From the NCBI RefSeq assembly GCF_011752995.1, contig NZ_VWWL01000019.1, positions 62,001 to 126,000 on the forward strand: a DNA stretch of 64,000 nucleotides. Reading direction: 5' to 3'. Under the pieces are notes generated by a model. It worked only from the letters and a program-made list of their open reading frames with translations. It ran no database searches and was not told where the DNA came from. A program made the position numbers and the translations under genes. Positions 50,595 through 59,025 of this stretch are shown here, piece after piece. Numbering within the stretch: position 1 is the stretch's first letter; each line of letters opens with the position of its first letter. The stretch comes from Burkholderia sp. Ax-1724. Its GTDB lineage: Bacteria; Pseudomonadota; Gammaproteobacteria; Burkholderiales; Burkholderiaceae.

Positions 50595-51941
50595 TCACAC
50601 CGGGGCCGCCGTGCTCTTCAGCACGATCCGCTTGATGTCGCCGACCACGAATACGTAGGACAGCGCACCGATCAGCGTGACCGCCGAAATGAAGGCGAGC
50701 GCGTAGACGAACGAGCCGGTTGCGTTGACGATCAGCCCGATCACGAGCGGCGTGACGATGCCGGCCGCGTTCGCGAACAGGTTGAAGATGCCGCCGCTCA
50801 GACCGAGCAGACCCTTCGGCGCGATGTCGGAGACGATCATCCAGGCGAGCGCCGACATGCCCTGCGCGAAGTACGCGACGCACAGGATCGCGATCACGGC
50901 CGCGGTCGAATCGACATAGTTGGCGAGCGCAATGCTCGAGGCGGCCAGCAGCCCGGTAATCACCGGCAGCTTGCGCGACCAGTTCAGCGAGATGCCGCGG
51001 CGCAGCATCGCGTCGGAAATCCAGCCGCCGCTCAGCGTGCCGACCGAGGCGGCGATAAACGGCAGCACCGCGACCATGCCGACCTTGAGCCACGGCATGT
51101 GACGCTCGGTGGCGAGATAGGTCGGAAACCACGTGAGAAAGAACACGTTGGTCGAATTACAGGCGAACTGGCCGATACAGATGCCGAGCATGCTGCGGCG
51201 GCGCAGCAGCGCGCCGATGTCGGACCAGCGAAACTGCATCGTCTCGCGGCTGCCGTCGACCACGCCGCCGCCGTCCGCGATGTAATCGAGTTCGGCGCGG
51301 TTCGCCGCCTTCGACTCATGCGGCTCGCGAAAGCGCAGCAGCCACACCGCGCCGAACGCCACGCCCACGGCGCCGACCATGCCGAACAGCGCGCGCCATC
51401 CGTAGCGCTGTTCGAGCCAGAACAGCAGCGGGCTCAGAAACGCAAGGCCGACATACTCGGCGAACGTGTAGACGCCCGTCGCGCGCGCCCGTTCGCTCTG
51501 CGGAAACCAGACCGCGACCACCCGGCTGTTGGTCGGAAAGCACGGCGCCTCGGCCGCGCCGATCAGAAGCCGCATGATGAGCAACGACACGAAGCCGGCC
51601 GCGAGCCCCTGAAACCCCGTGAACAGCGACCACAGCGTCAGCGCGAAGAAATAGGTCCAGCGCGTGCCGACCCGGTCGAGCAGCACGCCGCCCGGAATCT
51701 GCGCGGCGGTATAGGTCCAGGAAAAAGCGGAGAAGATCACGCCCATCAGCGCGGGCGTCAGGCCCAGCTCGTGGCTCATGCTGGGGGCGGCAATGCCCGC
51801 GACGCTGCGATCGAGATAGTTGATCATCGTGCCGATCGCGAGCAGCGCGAGGATGCCGAAGCGCGCCCGCGTGCGTGCGGAGGCCGGCACGGCAGCACCG
51901 GCGCTCGCGGAAAACGTCGGCGGTGTCGGGGTCGGATTCAT
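50595..51941 (-). CDS. MFS transporter, anion:cation symporter family (GudP-like), copy 2
   Basis: A 448-residue paralogue of the transporter at 45488, alike over its whole length: NYLDRSVAGIAAPSMSHELG, FSAFSWTYTAAQIPGGVLLD and LIVNATGSFVYALAF at the same positions. The two genes even share about 30 identical nucleotides around 46020 and 51115. GGAGACACG precedes the ATG. It is divergent from the LysR gene at 52120 and heads the cluster. Confidence 0.9.
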   Translation of the reverse strand: MNPTPTPPTFSASAGAAVPASARTRARFGILALLAIGTMINYLDRSVAGIAAPSMSHELGLTPALMGVIFSAFSWTYTAAQIPGGVLLDRVGTRWTYFFALTLWSLFTGFQGLAAGFVSLLIMRLLIGAAEAPCFPTNSRVVAVWFPQSERARATGVYTFAEYVGLAFLSPLLFWLEQRYGWRALFGMVGAVGVAFGAVWLLRFREPHESKAANRAELDYIADGGGVVDGSRETMQFRWSDIGALLRRRSMLGICIGQFACNSTNVFFLTWFPTYLATERHMPWLKVGMVAVLPFIAASVGTLSGGWISDAMLRRGISLNWSRKLPVITGLLAASSIALANYVDSTAAVIAILCVAYFAQGMSALAWMIVSDIAPKGLLGLSGGIFNLFANAAGIVTPLVIGLIVNATGSFVYALAFISAVTLIGALSYVFVVGDIKRIVLKSTAAPV

Positions 51942-52119
51942 CGTGTCTCCATCGTTGATTTCTGCGGCGCCGCCGGCTTCGGGCGCTTCCGCGCAACCGG
52001 CGTGCGGTCTTCGAGGGAGATAGTAGGGAGTAACCGGCCTGCTGTCGTATGCCGAGTTTCAGCTATCCTATAACTTTTGGTTAATCGCCCCGCGCGCGGG
52101 ATTCGCGGGAGGAGGAAGG

Positions 52120-53037
52120 ATGCGCTTCAAGCTGCGGCAAATGGAGGTATTTCGCGCCGTGATGCTCACGGGCTCGATCAATGCGGCCGCGAGAATGCTG
52201 TACGTCTCGCAGCCGGCCGTGAGCAAGCTCGTGTCGCACACCGAAACCACGCTGGGCTTGCGTCTGTTCGAGCGCACGAAGGGCCGGCTGATTCCGACGG
52301 CCGAGGCGCAGGCGCTGTTTCGCGAGGTCGAGCAGGTCTATCAGTCGGCGCTGCGCGTCGACGAATTCGCGCGCGCGCTCGCGCTCGGCCCGGCGAGCCT
52401 GTTGCGCGTCGCGTGCAGCCCGTCGCTCGCGACCGCGATCGTCGCGCCGGCCATCGTCGAGCTGAAGCGCAAGCTGCCGGGCTTGCGGGTCGACTGGCAC
52501 ACGACGCTGATGGCCGAAATGCCGCTCGAAGTGCTGAGCAAGACCGTGGACGTCGCGGTCACCTCGATGCCGATCGAGCACGAGCATCTCGACGTCGTGC
52601 CGTTCATGCGCGGGCGCATGGTCTGCGTGCTGCCGCCCGGCCATCCGCTCGCGGAACGCAGCAGCATTGCGCTCGCCGATCTGACCGCCGAGCCGATGAT
52701 TCTCTTCAGGCGCGACATTCCGTTCGGCACGACCATCGTGCGGGGCTGCCAGCATGCCGACGTCGAACTGACCTCGGTGGTCGACGTGACGCGCGCCGAT
52801 CAGGCGCTGGCGCTCGTGCGCGGCGGCCTCGGGCTCGCGATCGTCGACGAATTCGCGGCCGCCGAGGGCGATTGCATCGTGCGGCCGCTGACCGAAAACC
52901 TCGAAATGACTTCGACCTTCGTCTATTCGAAATTCTCGCCGCCGACCCGCAACGCGATGCTGCTGATGCAGGCTATCTACCGGCGCGCCGAGCAACTGGG
53001 GCGGCAGATCGGCAGCATGCCGGACGACACGGCCTAG
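52120..53037 (+). CDS. LysR family regulator of the sugar-acid cluster
   Basis: A 305-residue LysR regulator with N-terminal helix-turn-helix (about 1-62; GSINAAARMLYVSQPAVSKL) and substrate domain from about 90. A strong GGAGGAGGAAGG lies directly before the ATG. The divergent position 178 bp from the transporter makes it the likely activator of the cluster. A near-symmetric A/T stretch (CCTATAACTTTTGGTTA, around 52068-52084) lies close to its start. Confidence 0.9.
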   Translation: MRFKLRQMEVFRAVMLTGSINAAARMLYVSQPAVSKLVSHTETTLGLRLFERTKGRLIPTAEAQALFREVEQVYQSALRVDEFARALALGPASLLRVACSPSLATAIVAPAIVELKRKLPGLRVDWHTTLMAEMPLEVLSKTVDVAVTSMPIEHEHLDVVPFMRGRMVCVLPPGHPLAERSSIALADLTAEPMILFRRDIPFGTTIVRGCQHADVELTSVVDVTRADQALALVRGGLGLAIVDEFAAAEGDCIVRPLTENLEMTSTFVYSKFSPPTRNAMLLMQAIYRRAEQLGRQIGSMPDDTA

Positions 53038-53057
53038 CACGGCACCTCACGGGCACA

Positions 53058-53077
53058 CGGGCGCACGGTTGCGCCCG
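53058..53077. terminator. hairpin between converging LysR and VOC genes
   Basis: CGGGCGCA-CGGT-TGCGCCCG is a perfect 8-bp stem in the 41-bp gap between two converging genes. There is no T-run. Confidence 0.45.
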
Positions 53078-53078
53078 C

Positions 53079-53951
53079 TCAAAACACGCCGCTGCGTGCA
53101 TCGGCGCCCTTGCGGTAGTCGCGGTTCGTCTGCTCCGGATTGCGGTTCACGAGCGGCCGCGCATACAGCGGATGATGCAGGCTCCGCACCTCGTGTTCGA
53201 GTTCGAAGCAACGCGCTTTCGACGACGGATCGACGATCTCGGCGAACCGGTACTGGTGCGGCTCTTCTCCGTAAGCCGTGCCGTACTCGACGAGGCGCGC
53301 ATAGGGCTCGGCAAAGCGCGCGGCGTAAACGGCGATGTGATGCCCGTCGTAAGGCGGAATCGGCCCGGACGTTTCCACATACAGCAGTTGCTGATGCGTT
53401 CCCACGTCGATCACCGCGCAGGGCGAGCCGCCCTGCTCCCGCGTGGCGACGTTCGCATGGAAGACGTCCGCATAGAAACGCGCGATGGCTTGCGCGCTGC
53501 CAACGGGCACGTCGAGCTTCACGTATGCCATGCCGAGATCGATTTGCGACCACGGCGCGTCGGCGGGCCGGCTATGCGGGTCGAGACACTCGTAGCGATT
53601 TCCCCAGGGACAGGTCACGTCGATGCAGCCCGCGCGCTCCGTCCAGCCGAACCCGGTGCCGGCGAGCAGCGGTTTGACCGCTTGCAGACGCGCCAGCAGC
53701 GCGTCGAGTTCGCCGACCACGAGGCCGACGCTGCCGCGCAGGCACTGTGCCTTGCCCTGCGGCAGGTGGATCTGCGAGCGGCCGATGTTGATCCACATGT
53801 TGTTCACGCCGGTCATCAGGAACGGATCGCGCGTGAGGCCGAGTCCGCTGACGTAAAACGCCGTCGCGAGCACCTGGTCGGGAATCGTCAGATTAATGTG
53901 TTCGAGCAGGATCAGATTACCGGTGTCGTCGTGCGCGTAGGAGTGTTCCAT
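53079..53951 (-). CDS. two-domain VOC (glyoxalase-fold) protein
   Basis: A 290-residue protein with two vicinal-oxygen-chelate modules: LILLEHINLTIPDQVLATAF with FYVSGLGL, and LGMAYVKLDVPVGSAQAIAR with FYADVF. Candidate metal ligands include His in LEHINL and SQIHLPQG and Glu in LLYVET. The family covers dioxygenases, lyases and isomerases, so the reaction is open. I prefer ATG 53951 (AAGG eight bases upstream) to 53996. It is divergent from the Pho84-like transporter across a 490-bp A/T-rich gap. Confidence 0.72.
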   Translation of the reverse strand: MEHSYAHDDTGNLILLEHINLTIPDQVLATAFYVSGLGLTRDPFLMTGVNNMWINIGRSQIHLPQGKAQCLRGSVGLVVGELDALLARLQAVKPLLAGTGFGWTERAGCIDVTCPWGNRYECLDPHSRPADAPWSQIDLGMAYVKLDVPVGSAQAIARFYADVFHANVATREQGGSPCAVIDVGTHQQLLYVETSGPIPPYDGHHIAVYAARFAEPYARLVEYGTAYGEEPHQYRFAEIVDPSSKARCFELEHEVRSLHHPLYARPLVNRNPEQTNRDYRKGADARSGVF

Positions 53952-53996
53952 GAGATCGGCCTTGCGATTGTTGAACGAGTCTATGACGGGAAACAT

Positions 53997-54489
53997 GCGG
54001 GAAATTATGCCTCAGCATTGCCCGGCACCGAATTGGACGCGTCCGGGCAATATCGAAGACCGGGTTTCGGGACATGAGAATCCGCCCACGTATTCTTTCG
54101 CTTGAAAGCCTATTCATACGAACTGCTATTTATTTTCATCTGCCCGTTATTCGACGATGAAAACATTATCCCGATGTCGTCGAACGGACGTTCCATCTCT
54201 CCGAATTGCCCTGCTCACGGCACGCCAGGCCTGTTCCCTGTCAGACATTAGAACAAACATATCGGGCGTCTTACGCCGGCATGGATAAGGTTTTTGCAAG
54301 CATTCGCAATTGTCGAAGCAAGTATTTATTCACCGTATTCCTTACGATCCTGATCTACGCGTTGCATGTAAATGAATGTCACAGGCTCGACACGAATCCA
54401 TTTCTAGAATGAAGGCGCGGGACTGGTAAAGGCCACGCACAAGCGCGGAACCGAGGCAATAAAACCTTGATTGCAAAGGAATGACCAAC
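53997..54489. other. A/T-rich intergenic region
   Basis: About 490 bp clearly richer in A and T than the rest of the window, between the VOC gene and the Pho84-like transporter. No gene is supported. A 44-codon frame at 54281 with a hydrophobic stretch has no G/C bias at third positions. AAGGA at 54476-54480 is the transporter's ribosome-binding site. A single CTGTCA half-site occurs at 54238. Confidence 0.5.
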
Positions 54490-55974
54490 ATGGAACAAAC
54501 GGTAGCCGCATCTTCCCTGGGGCGTGTCACCACGAAGTCGGTTCAGGACTATATCGACGAATGTCCGATCTGGCCCGACGGCACCCGCCTGACCTCCACG
54601 CCGATGACGGCGATGCAATGGCGCATCTGGTCGCTCGCCGCGGCCGGCAAGTTCTTCGAAGGCTTCGTGGTGTTCATGACGGGCGTCGCCTTGCCGCTGA
54701 TCTCGCGCGAGTTCGGCATCGGCGCGGCGCAGAACGGCCTCGTCTCCGCCGCGAGCCTCGTCGGCATCCTGGTCGGCGCGCTGGCGCTCGGCGGCATGTC
54801 CGATTACTTCGGCCGCAAACGCATGTTCATCATCGAGATGATCCTGTTTTGCGTATTCCTCGTGCTGCTGACCGTCTGCGCCAATTTCATCTCGCTCGTG
54901 GTCTGTCTGTTCGGGCTCGGCGTCGCACTCGGCTGCGACTACCCGACCGCGCACATGATCATCTCCGAGAGCATTCCGAGCGCGAGCCGCGGCAAACTCG
55001 TGCTCGGCGCGTTCGGCTTCCAGGCGCTCGGCGCGCTCGGCGGCACCGCGGTCGGCTATCTCGTGCTGTCGATCCTGCCGACGATCGAGGCATGGCGCTG
55101 GATGTACGCGACCGCCATCATTCCGGCGGTGATCGTCACGCTCGGCCGCTTCTTCATCACCGAAAGCCCGAGCTGGCTGCACGTGCGCGGCGACGTCGAG
55201 GAAGCCGAGCAGGCCGCGCGCCGGCTGCTCGATCGCCAGCCGCAATACCCCACGCACATCGAGCTGCCGCGCGAAGCGGAAAGCGCCGAAAGCCACGGCG
55301 ATTCGAAGTCGTTCCTCACGCTGTTCTCGAAGCAGAACCTGCGCGCGACGATCTTCTCGTCGGCGCCGTGGTTCCTGCAGGATCTCGGCACCTACGGGAT
55401 CGGCATCTTCACGCCGACGATCCTCGCGATCGCGCTCGGTAGCAAGCCGGACCACGTGCGCAGCATCAGCGATCTGATCATGAACGACATCCTCGCCGCG
55501 AAGGGCGCGGCGCTGACCACCACGCTGCTGATCGTCGGGATTCTGTTCGCCGTGATGCTCGCCGACAAGGTCGGCCGCGTGAAGCTGCAGGTCTTCGGCT
55601 TCATCGGCTGCGCGGCGGGCCTGTTCGTCGCCGCGCTGTCCGGCAGCTTCGACGGCAACACCAAGACGACGCTGATCTTCGCGGGCTTCATGCTGTTCAA
55701 CTTCATGACCAACATCGGCCCGAACGCGCAGACCTATCTGCTCGCGGGCGAAGTCTTCCCGACCCGGATTCGCGGCGCGGGCGCGGGCTTCGCGGCGGCG
55801 GTCGGCAAGGTCGGCGCGATCATGACCGCGTTCCTGTTCCCGATCCTGCTCGCCACGATCGGCACCAGCACGCTGCTGTACTGCCTCGTCGTGACCTCGC
55901 TGTTCGGCGCGGTCGTCACGTGGATCTTCCGGATCGAGACGACCGGCGTGAACCTCGACCGCATCGGCCAGTAA
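54490..55974 (+). CDS. MFS transporter, phosphate:H+ symporter-like (Pho84 type)
   Basis: A 494-residue, 12-helix transporter. Two segments recall the phosphate:H+ symporter family: GLGVALGCDYPTAHMIISES (the GxDYPxxxxIxSE signature of helix 4) and NIGPNAQTYLLAGEVFPTRI followed by RGAGAGFAAAVGKVGA (helix 10-11). Related bacterial metabolite symporters share parts of this pattern, so the substrate is not certain. The start is ATG 54490, nine bases after AAGGA; an ATG at 54481 touches the ribosome-binding site directly. A PstS-like gene follows after 111 bp and PPK2 lies further on, which supports phosphate. Confidence 0.82.
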   Translation: MEQTVAASSLGRVTTKSVQDYIDECPIWPDGTRLTSTPMTAMQWRIWSLAAAGKFFEGFVVFMTGVALPLISREFGIGAAQNGLVSAASLVGILVGALALGGMSDYFGRKRMFIIEMILFCVFLVLLTVCANFISLVVCLFGLGVALGCDYPTAHMIISESIPSASRGKLVLGAFGFQALGALGGTAVGYLVLSILPTIEAWRWMYATAIIPAVIVTLGRFFITESPSWLHVRGDVEEAEQAARRLLDRQPQYPTHIELPREAESAESHGDSKSFLTLFSKQNLRATIFSSAPWFLQDLGTYGIGIFTPTILAIALGSKPDHVRSISDLIMNDILAAKGAALTTTLLIVGILFAVMLADKVGRVKLQVFGFIGCAAGLFVAALSGSFDGNTKTTLIFAGFMLFNFMTNIGPNAQTYLLAGEVFPTRIRGAGAGFAAAVGKVGAIMTAFLFPILLATIGTSTLLYCLVVTSLFGAVVTWIFRIETTGVNLDRIGQ

Positions 55975-56085
55975 ATGGGCCAACCCGTCGGCCAGTAAAG
56001 CGGTCGACAAGCAGCCTCATACCATCACGAACACCCGCGCTGGCCCGACGCGGCCAGCGCGCTTCGATACACGACAGAGGACACG

Positions 56086-57156
56086 ATGAGCGCAGCACAA
56101 CGCAACCAAACCGTCGCGCGCATGACGGCCTGCCTCGCCATGGCGCTCGCCGCCGCGATGCCCGCCGCGCACGCGCAGCAGGTGACGCTGACCGAGACCG
56201 GCTCGACGCTGCTCGCACCGCTCTTTTCGACCTGGAGCGAGGCCTACGCGAAAACGCATCCGGGCGTGCGCATCAGCGTCGGCGCGACCGGCTCCGCGGC
56301 CGGGATCGAGCAGGCGATCGCCGGCAAGGTCAACATCGGCGCCTCGGACGCCTACATGTCCGACGCCGACGCGATGAAGCATCCGCAGATCATCAACGTG
56401 CCGCTCGCGATCGCCGCGCAGACGGTCAACTACAACCTGCCGGGCCTCAACGACACGCATCTGAAGCTCGACGGCCCCACGCTCGCCGGCATCTACACCG
56501 GCGCGATCCATCAGTGGGACGCACCGGCGATCGCCGCGCTGAATCCGGGCGTGCATCTGCCGCATCACGAGATCGTGCCGGTGCGCCGCGGCGACGGCTC
56601 GGGCGATACGTTCGTCTTCACGCAGTTCCTGACGTTCTCGACGCCCTCATGGGAAAACTCGCTCGGCTACGGCACCACGGTCGACTGGCCGACGGTATCG
56701 GGCGCGGTTGCCGCAACCGGCAACGCCGGCATGGTCAACGCCCTGAAGACGACGCCGTATTCGGTCGGCTATATCGGCGTGAGCTACGCGAAGGACATCG
56801 CCGCAGCCGGGCTCGGCACCGCCGCGCTGAAGAACGGCGCGGGCGAATTCGTGCTGCCGACGAAGGCGACGATCACCGCCGGCGCGGCCTCGCTCGGCGT
56901 GCGCACGCCGCCCGACGAGCGCCTGAGCCTCGTGTTCTCGCCGGCCGCCGGCACCTATCCGCTCGTGAACTACGAATACGCGGTCGTGTCGACGAAGCAG
57001 CCGAGCCCCGAGCTGGCCGCCGAGATTCGCAAGCTGCTCGAATGGTCGATCGTACCGTCGGATGAAAACGCGGCGTATCTCGAAGCCGTGCATTTCATTC
57101 CGCTGCCGCCGCATACGTGGGAGCTCAGCATCACGCAGATCGAGTCGATCAGGTAA
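56086..57156 (+). CDS. PstS-like phosphate-binding protein, orphan
   Basis: A 356-residue periplasmic binding protein. The signal peptide is cut near PAAHAQQ, then VTLTETGSTLLAPLFSTWSE opens the mature protein. The phosphate-contacting RRGDGSGDTFVFTQFL, ISVGATGSAAGIEQAI and NIGASDAYMSD segments all match PstS-type proteins. The pstC, pstA and pstB genes are absent here. It may serve the chromosomal PstCAB elsewhere, work in sensing, or assist the upstream transporter. Confidence 0.88.
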   Translation: MSAAQRNQTVARMTACLAMALAAAMPAAHAQQVTLTETGSTLLAPLFSTWSEAYAKTHPGVRISVGATGSAAGIEQAIAGKVNIGASDAYMSDADAMKHPQIINVPLAIAAQTVNYNLPGLNDTHLKLDGPTLAGIYTGAIHQWDAPAIAALNPGVHLPHHEIVPVRRGDGSGDTFVFTQFLTFSTPSWENSLGYGTTVDWPTVSGAVAATGNAGMVNALKTTPYSVGYIGVSYAKDIAAAGLGTAALKNGAGEFVLPTKATITAGAASLGVRTPPDERLSLVFSPAAGTYPLVNYEYAVVSTKQPSPELAAEIRKLLEWSIVPSDENAAYLEAVHFIPLPPHTWELSITQIESIR

Positions 57157-57223
57157 GCGCCATACCGCCACCGCATCGCGCCTGCCTCACCACTCGAAGC
57201 CCCTTTGCACGACACGGCGCCTC

Positions 57224-57253
57224 ATGCCTGCCCGCGCTCGCGCGGGCAGGCAT
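57224..57253. terminator. 13-bp hairpin between PstS-like and DUF1003 genes
   Basis: ATGCCTGCCCGCG-CTCG-CGCGGGCAGGCAT is a perfect 13-bp stem 68 bp after the PstS-like stop. A T-rich stretch (CCTTTTCTGTTTTC) follows after about 13 bp, so termination would be imperfect. Confidence 0.55.
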
Positions 57254-57292
57254 CCCTTCATGCGGGACCTTTTCTGTTTTCTGTCCGATACG

Positions 57293-57835
57293 ATGAACGA
57301 CCTCGCCAACAGCAGCAACGAACAGCAATCCGGGCGCCATCACTACCGCTTCCATCTGCCGCACGTTCACCTGACCTCGGTGTTCGGCGACGACTGGTTC
57401 GCGCTCAAGGCCGAACAGTTCGCGCGATTCTTCGGCACGCCGACCTTCCTCATAGGGCAGACGGTAGTCGTGCTGGTCTGGATGATCGTGAACCTCGCCG
57501 GGTGGACCAAGTTCGACGCGTATCCGTTCATTCTGCTGAATCTGGCCTTCAGTCTTCAGGCAGCCTACGCGGCGCCGCTGATTCTGCTCGCGCAGACGCG
57601 CCAGGCCGATCGCGACAAGATGCATGCCGATGCCGATGCATTGCACCGCGAAGCGTTGGCGCAAGCGAGTTCGCAGCGCCAGGAAGCGATGGCGCAGCAG
57701 ACCGCGCAACTGGTCGCGCTGCTGGAGCAGAACACGGCACTCACCACGCTGACCAAGCAGTTGAGCGAACGCATCGAGGCGCTCACGGTCGAGCTGCATG
57801 CGAAATTGTCGCCCGTCACGAAGTCCGATCACTAG
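57293..57835 (+). CDS. DUF1003 membrane protein
   Basis: A 180-residue DUF1003 protein with two membrane helices (TPTFLIGQTVVVLVWMIVNL and FILLNLAFSLQAAYAAPLIL), the conserved AEQFARFFGTPTF, NLAGWTKFDAYPF and LLAQTRQADRDK segments, then a C-terminal coiled coil. The role of the family is not known. ATG 57293 gives the usual length; an upstream ATG at 57260 would add 11 residues. Confidence 0.82.
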   Translation: MNDLANSSNEQQSGRHHYRFHLPHVHLTSVFGDDWFALKAEQFARFFGTPTFLIGQTVVVLVWMIVNLAGWTKFDAYPFILLNLAFSLQAAYAAPLILLAQTRQADRDKMHADADALHREALAQASSQRQEAMAQQTAQLVALLEQNTALTTLTKQLSERIEALTVELHAKLSPVTKSDH

Positions 57836-57955
57836 GCTGCGCGAGATCGACCGAACCGTAGCAGATAGCCCCCACGTATTCGACACCCGACGAACCGCGG
57901 AACAGAACGCCTCGTTTCCGCGAACAGATTGCATCGACCGACAGGAGCCCTATCG

Positions 57956-58879
57956 ATGAGCGAGCATGACACGAACCCCACGAACGCCGACGCAACGCTG
58001 CATCAGCGCCTTCAGGCCGACCTGATCGACAGCTGGGACGAAGAGCTGGAGATGGAACTCGACGACCAGCGCTTCGGCGTACCCGGCACGTCCGACGACG
58101 CAGCGCGCACGAGCCGGCGGCATTATTTCCGCGAACTGTTCCGCCTGCAGGGCGAACTGGTCAAGCTCCAGGACTGGGTCGTCAAGACGGGGCACCGCCT
58201 CGTCGTGGTCTTCGAGGGACGGGACGCGGCCGGCAAAGGCGGCGCGATCAAGCGCATCACGCAGCGCCTCAATCCGCGCGTGTGCCGCATCGCCGCCCTG
58301 CCCGCGCCGACGAGCCGCGAACGTACCCAGTGGTATTTCCAGCGCTACGTCGCGCATCTGCCGGCCGCCGGCGAAATCGTGCTGTTCGATCGCAGCTGGT
58401 ATAACCGCGCCGGCGTCGAACGCGTGATGGGTTTCTGCACGGACGAGGAATACGAGGAGTTTTTCCGCTCGGTGCCCGAGTTCGAACGGATGCTCCAGCG
58501 CAGCGGCATCCAGATCCTCAAGTACTGGTTCTCGGTCACGGACGACGAACAGGAAATGCGCTTCCAGGCGCGCATTACCGATCCGCTCAAGCAATGGAAG
58601 CTCAGCCCGATGGACCTCGAAAGCCGCCGTCGCTGGGAAGCGTATACGCACGCGAAGGAAGTCATGCTCGAACGCTCGCATATCCCCGAGTCGCCGTGGT
58701 GGGTAGTCGACGCCAACGACAAGAAGAGCGCGCGCCTGAACTGCATGCACCATCTGCTGAACCAGGTGCCGTATCTCGAGACCGAGCACGCGGCCATCGA
58801 TCTGCCCGCGCGCGTCCATCACGAAGACTACATTCGCCACCCGGTCCCCCCCGAGATGTACGTGCCGAACATGTACTGA
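57956..58879 (+). CDS. ppk2: polyphosphate kinase 2
   Basis: A 307-residue PPK2-family kinase that transfers phosphate between polyphosphate and nucleoside diphosphates. Walker A is FEGRDAAGKGGAIKR (about 87-101), Walker B is LFDRSWYNRAGVERVMGF (about 143-160), and the lid-region ARITDPLKQWKLSPMDLESR is typical. It is a single-domain, full-length form. AGGAG lies 10 bases before the ATG. It sits downstream of the Pho84-like and PstS-like genes, consistent with phosphate storage and use. Confidence 0.94.
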   Translation: MSEHDTNPTNADATLHQRLQADLIDSWDEELEMELDDQRFGVPGTSDDAARTSRRHYFRELFRLQGELVKLQDWVVKTGHRLVVVFEGRDAAGKGGAIKRITQRLNPRVCRIAALPAPTSRERTQWYFQRYVAHLPAAGEIVLFDRSWYNRAGVERVMGFCTDEEYEEFFRSVPEFERMLQRSGIQILKYWFSVTDDEQEMRFQARITDPLKQWKLSPMDLESRRRWEAYTHAKEVMLERSHIPESPWWVVDANDKKSARLNCMHHLLNQVPYLETEHAAIDLPARVHHEDYIRHPVPPEMYVPNMY

Positions 58880-59025
58880 ACGGTAGTCGCCATACCGCGC
58901 CCGTTGATGGCGCGGTATGCGCCGGTTCTGCACGATCTGTCAGGCTCTCTTGCAGCGCGGCCTTTCACGAGGCTGCCGCTCGCCTCCTGCCTCTCATCCA
59001 TCATCCGCCATTCATAAGGATTCCC

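Noticed and set aside
50520..52073. Long plus-strand frame opposite the second GudP-like transporter
   Set aside because: Same antisense artefact; highly charged, repetitive composition and no motif.
54238..54243. Pho-box half-site CTGTCA upstream of the Pho84-like gene
   Set aside because: Only one half-site; a Pho box needs two direct repeats at 11-bp spacing.
54281..54415. 44-codon frame with a hydrophobic segment in the A/T-rich gap
   Set aside because: No G/C preference at third positions, no ribosome-binding site and no recognisable similarity; probably chance in A/T-rich sequence.
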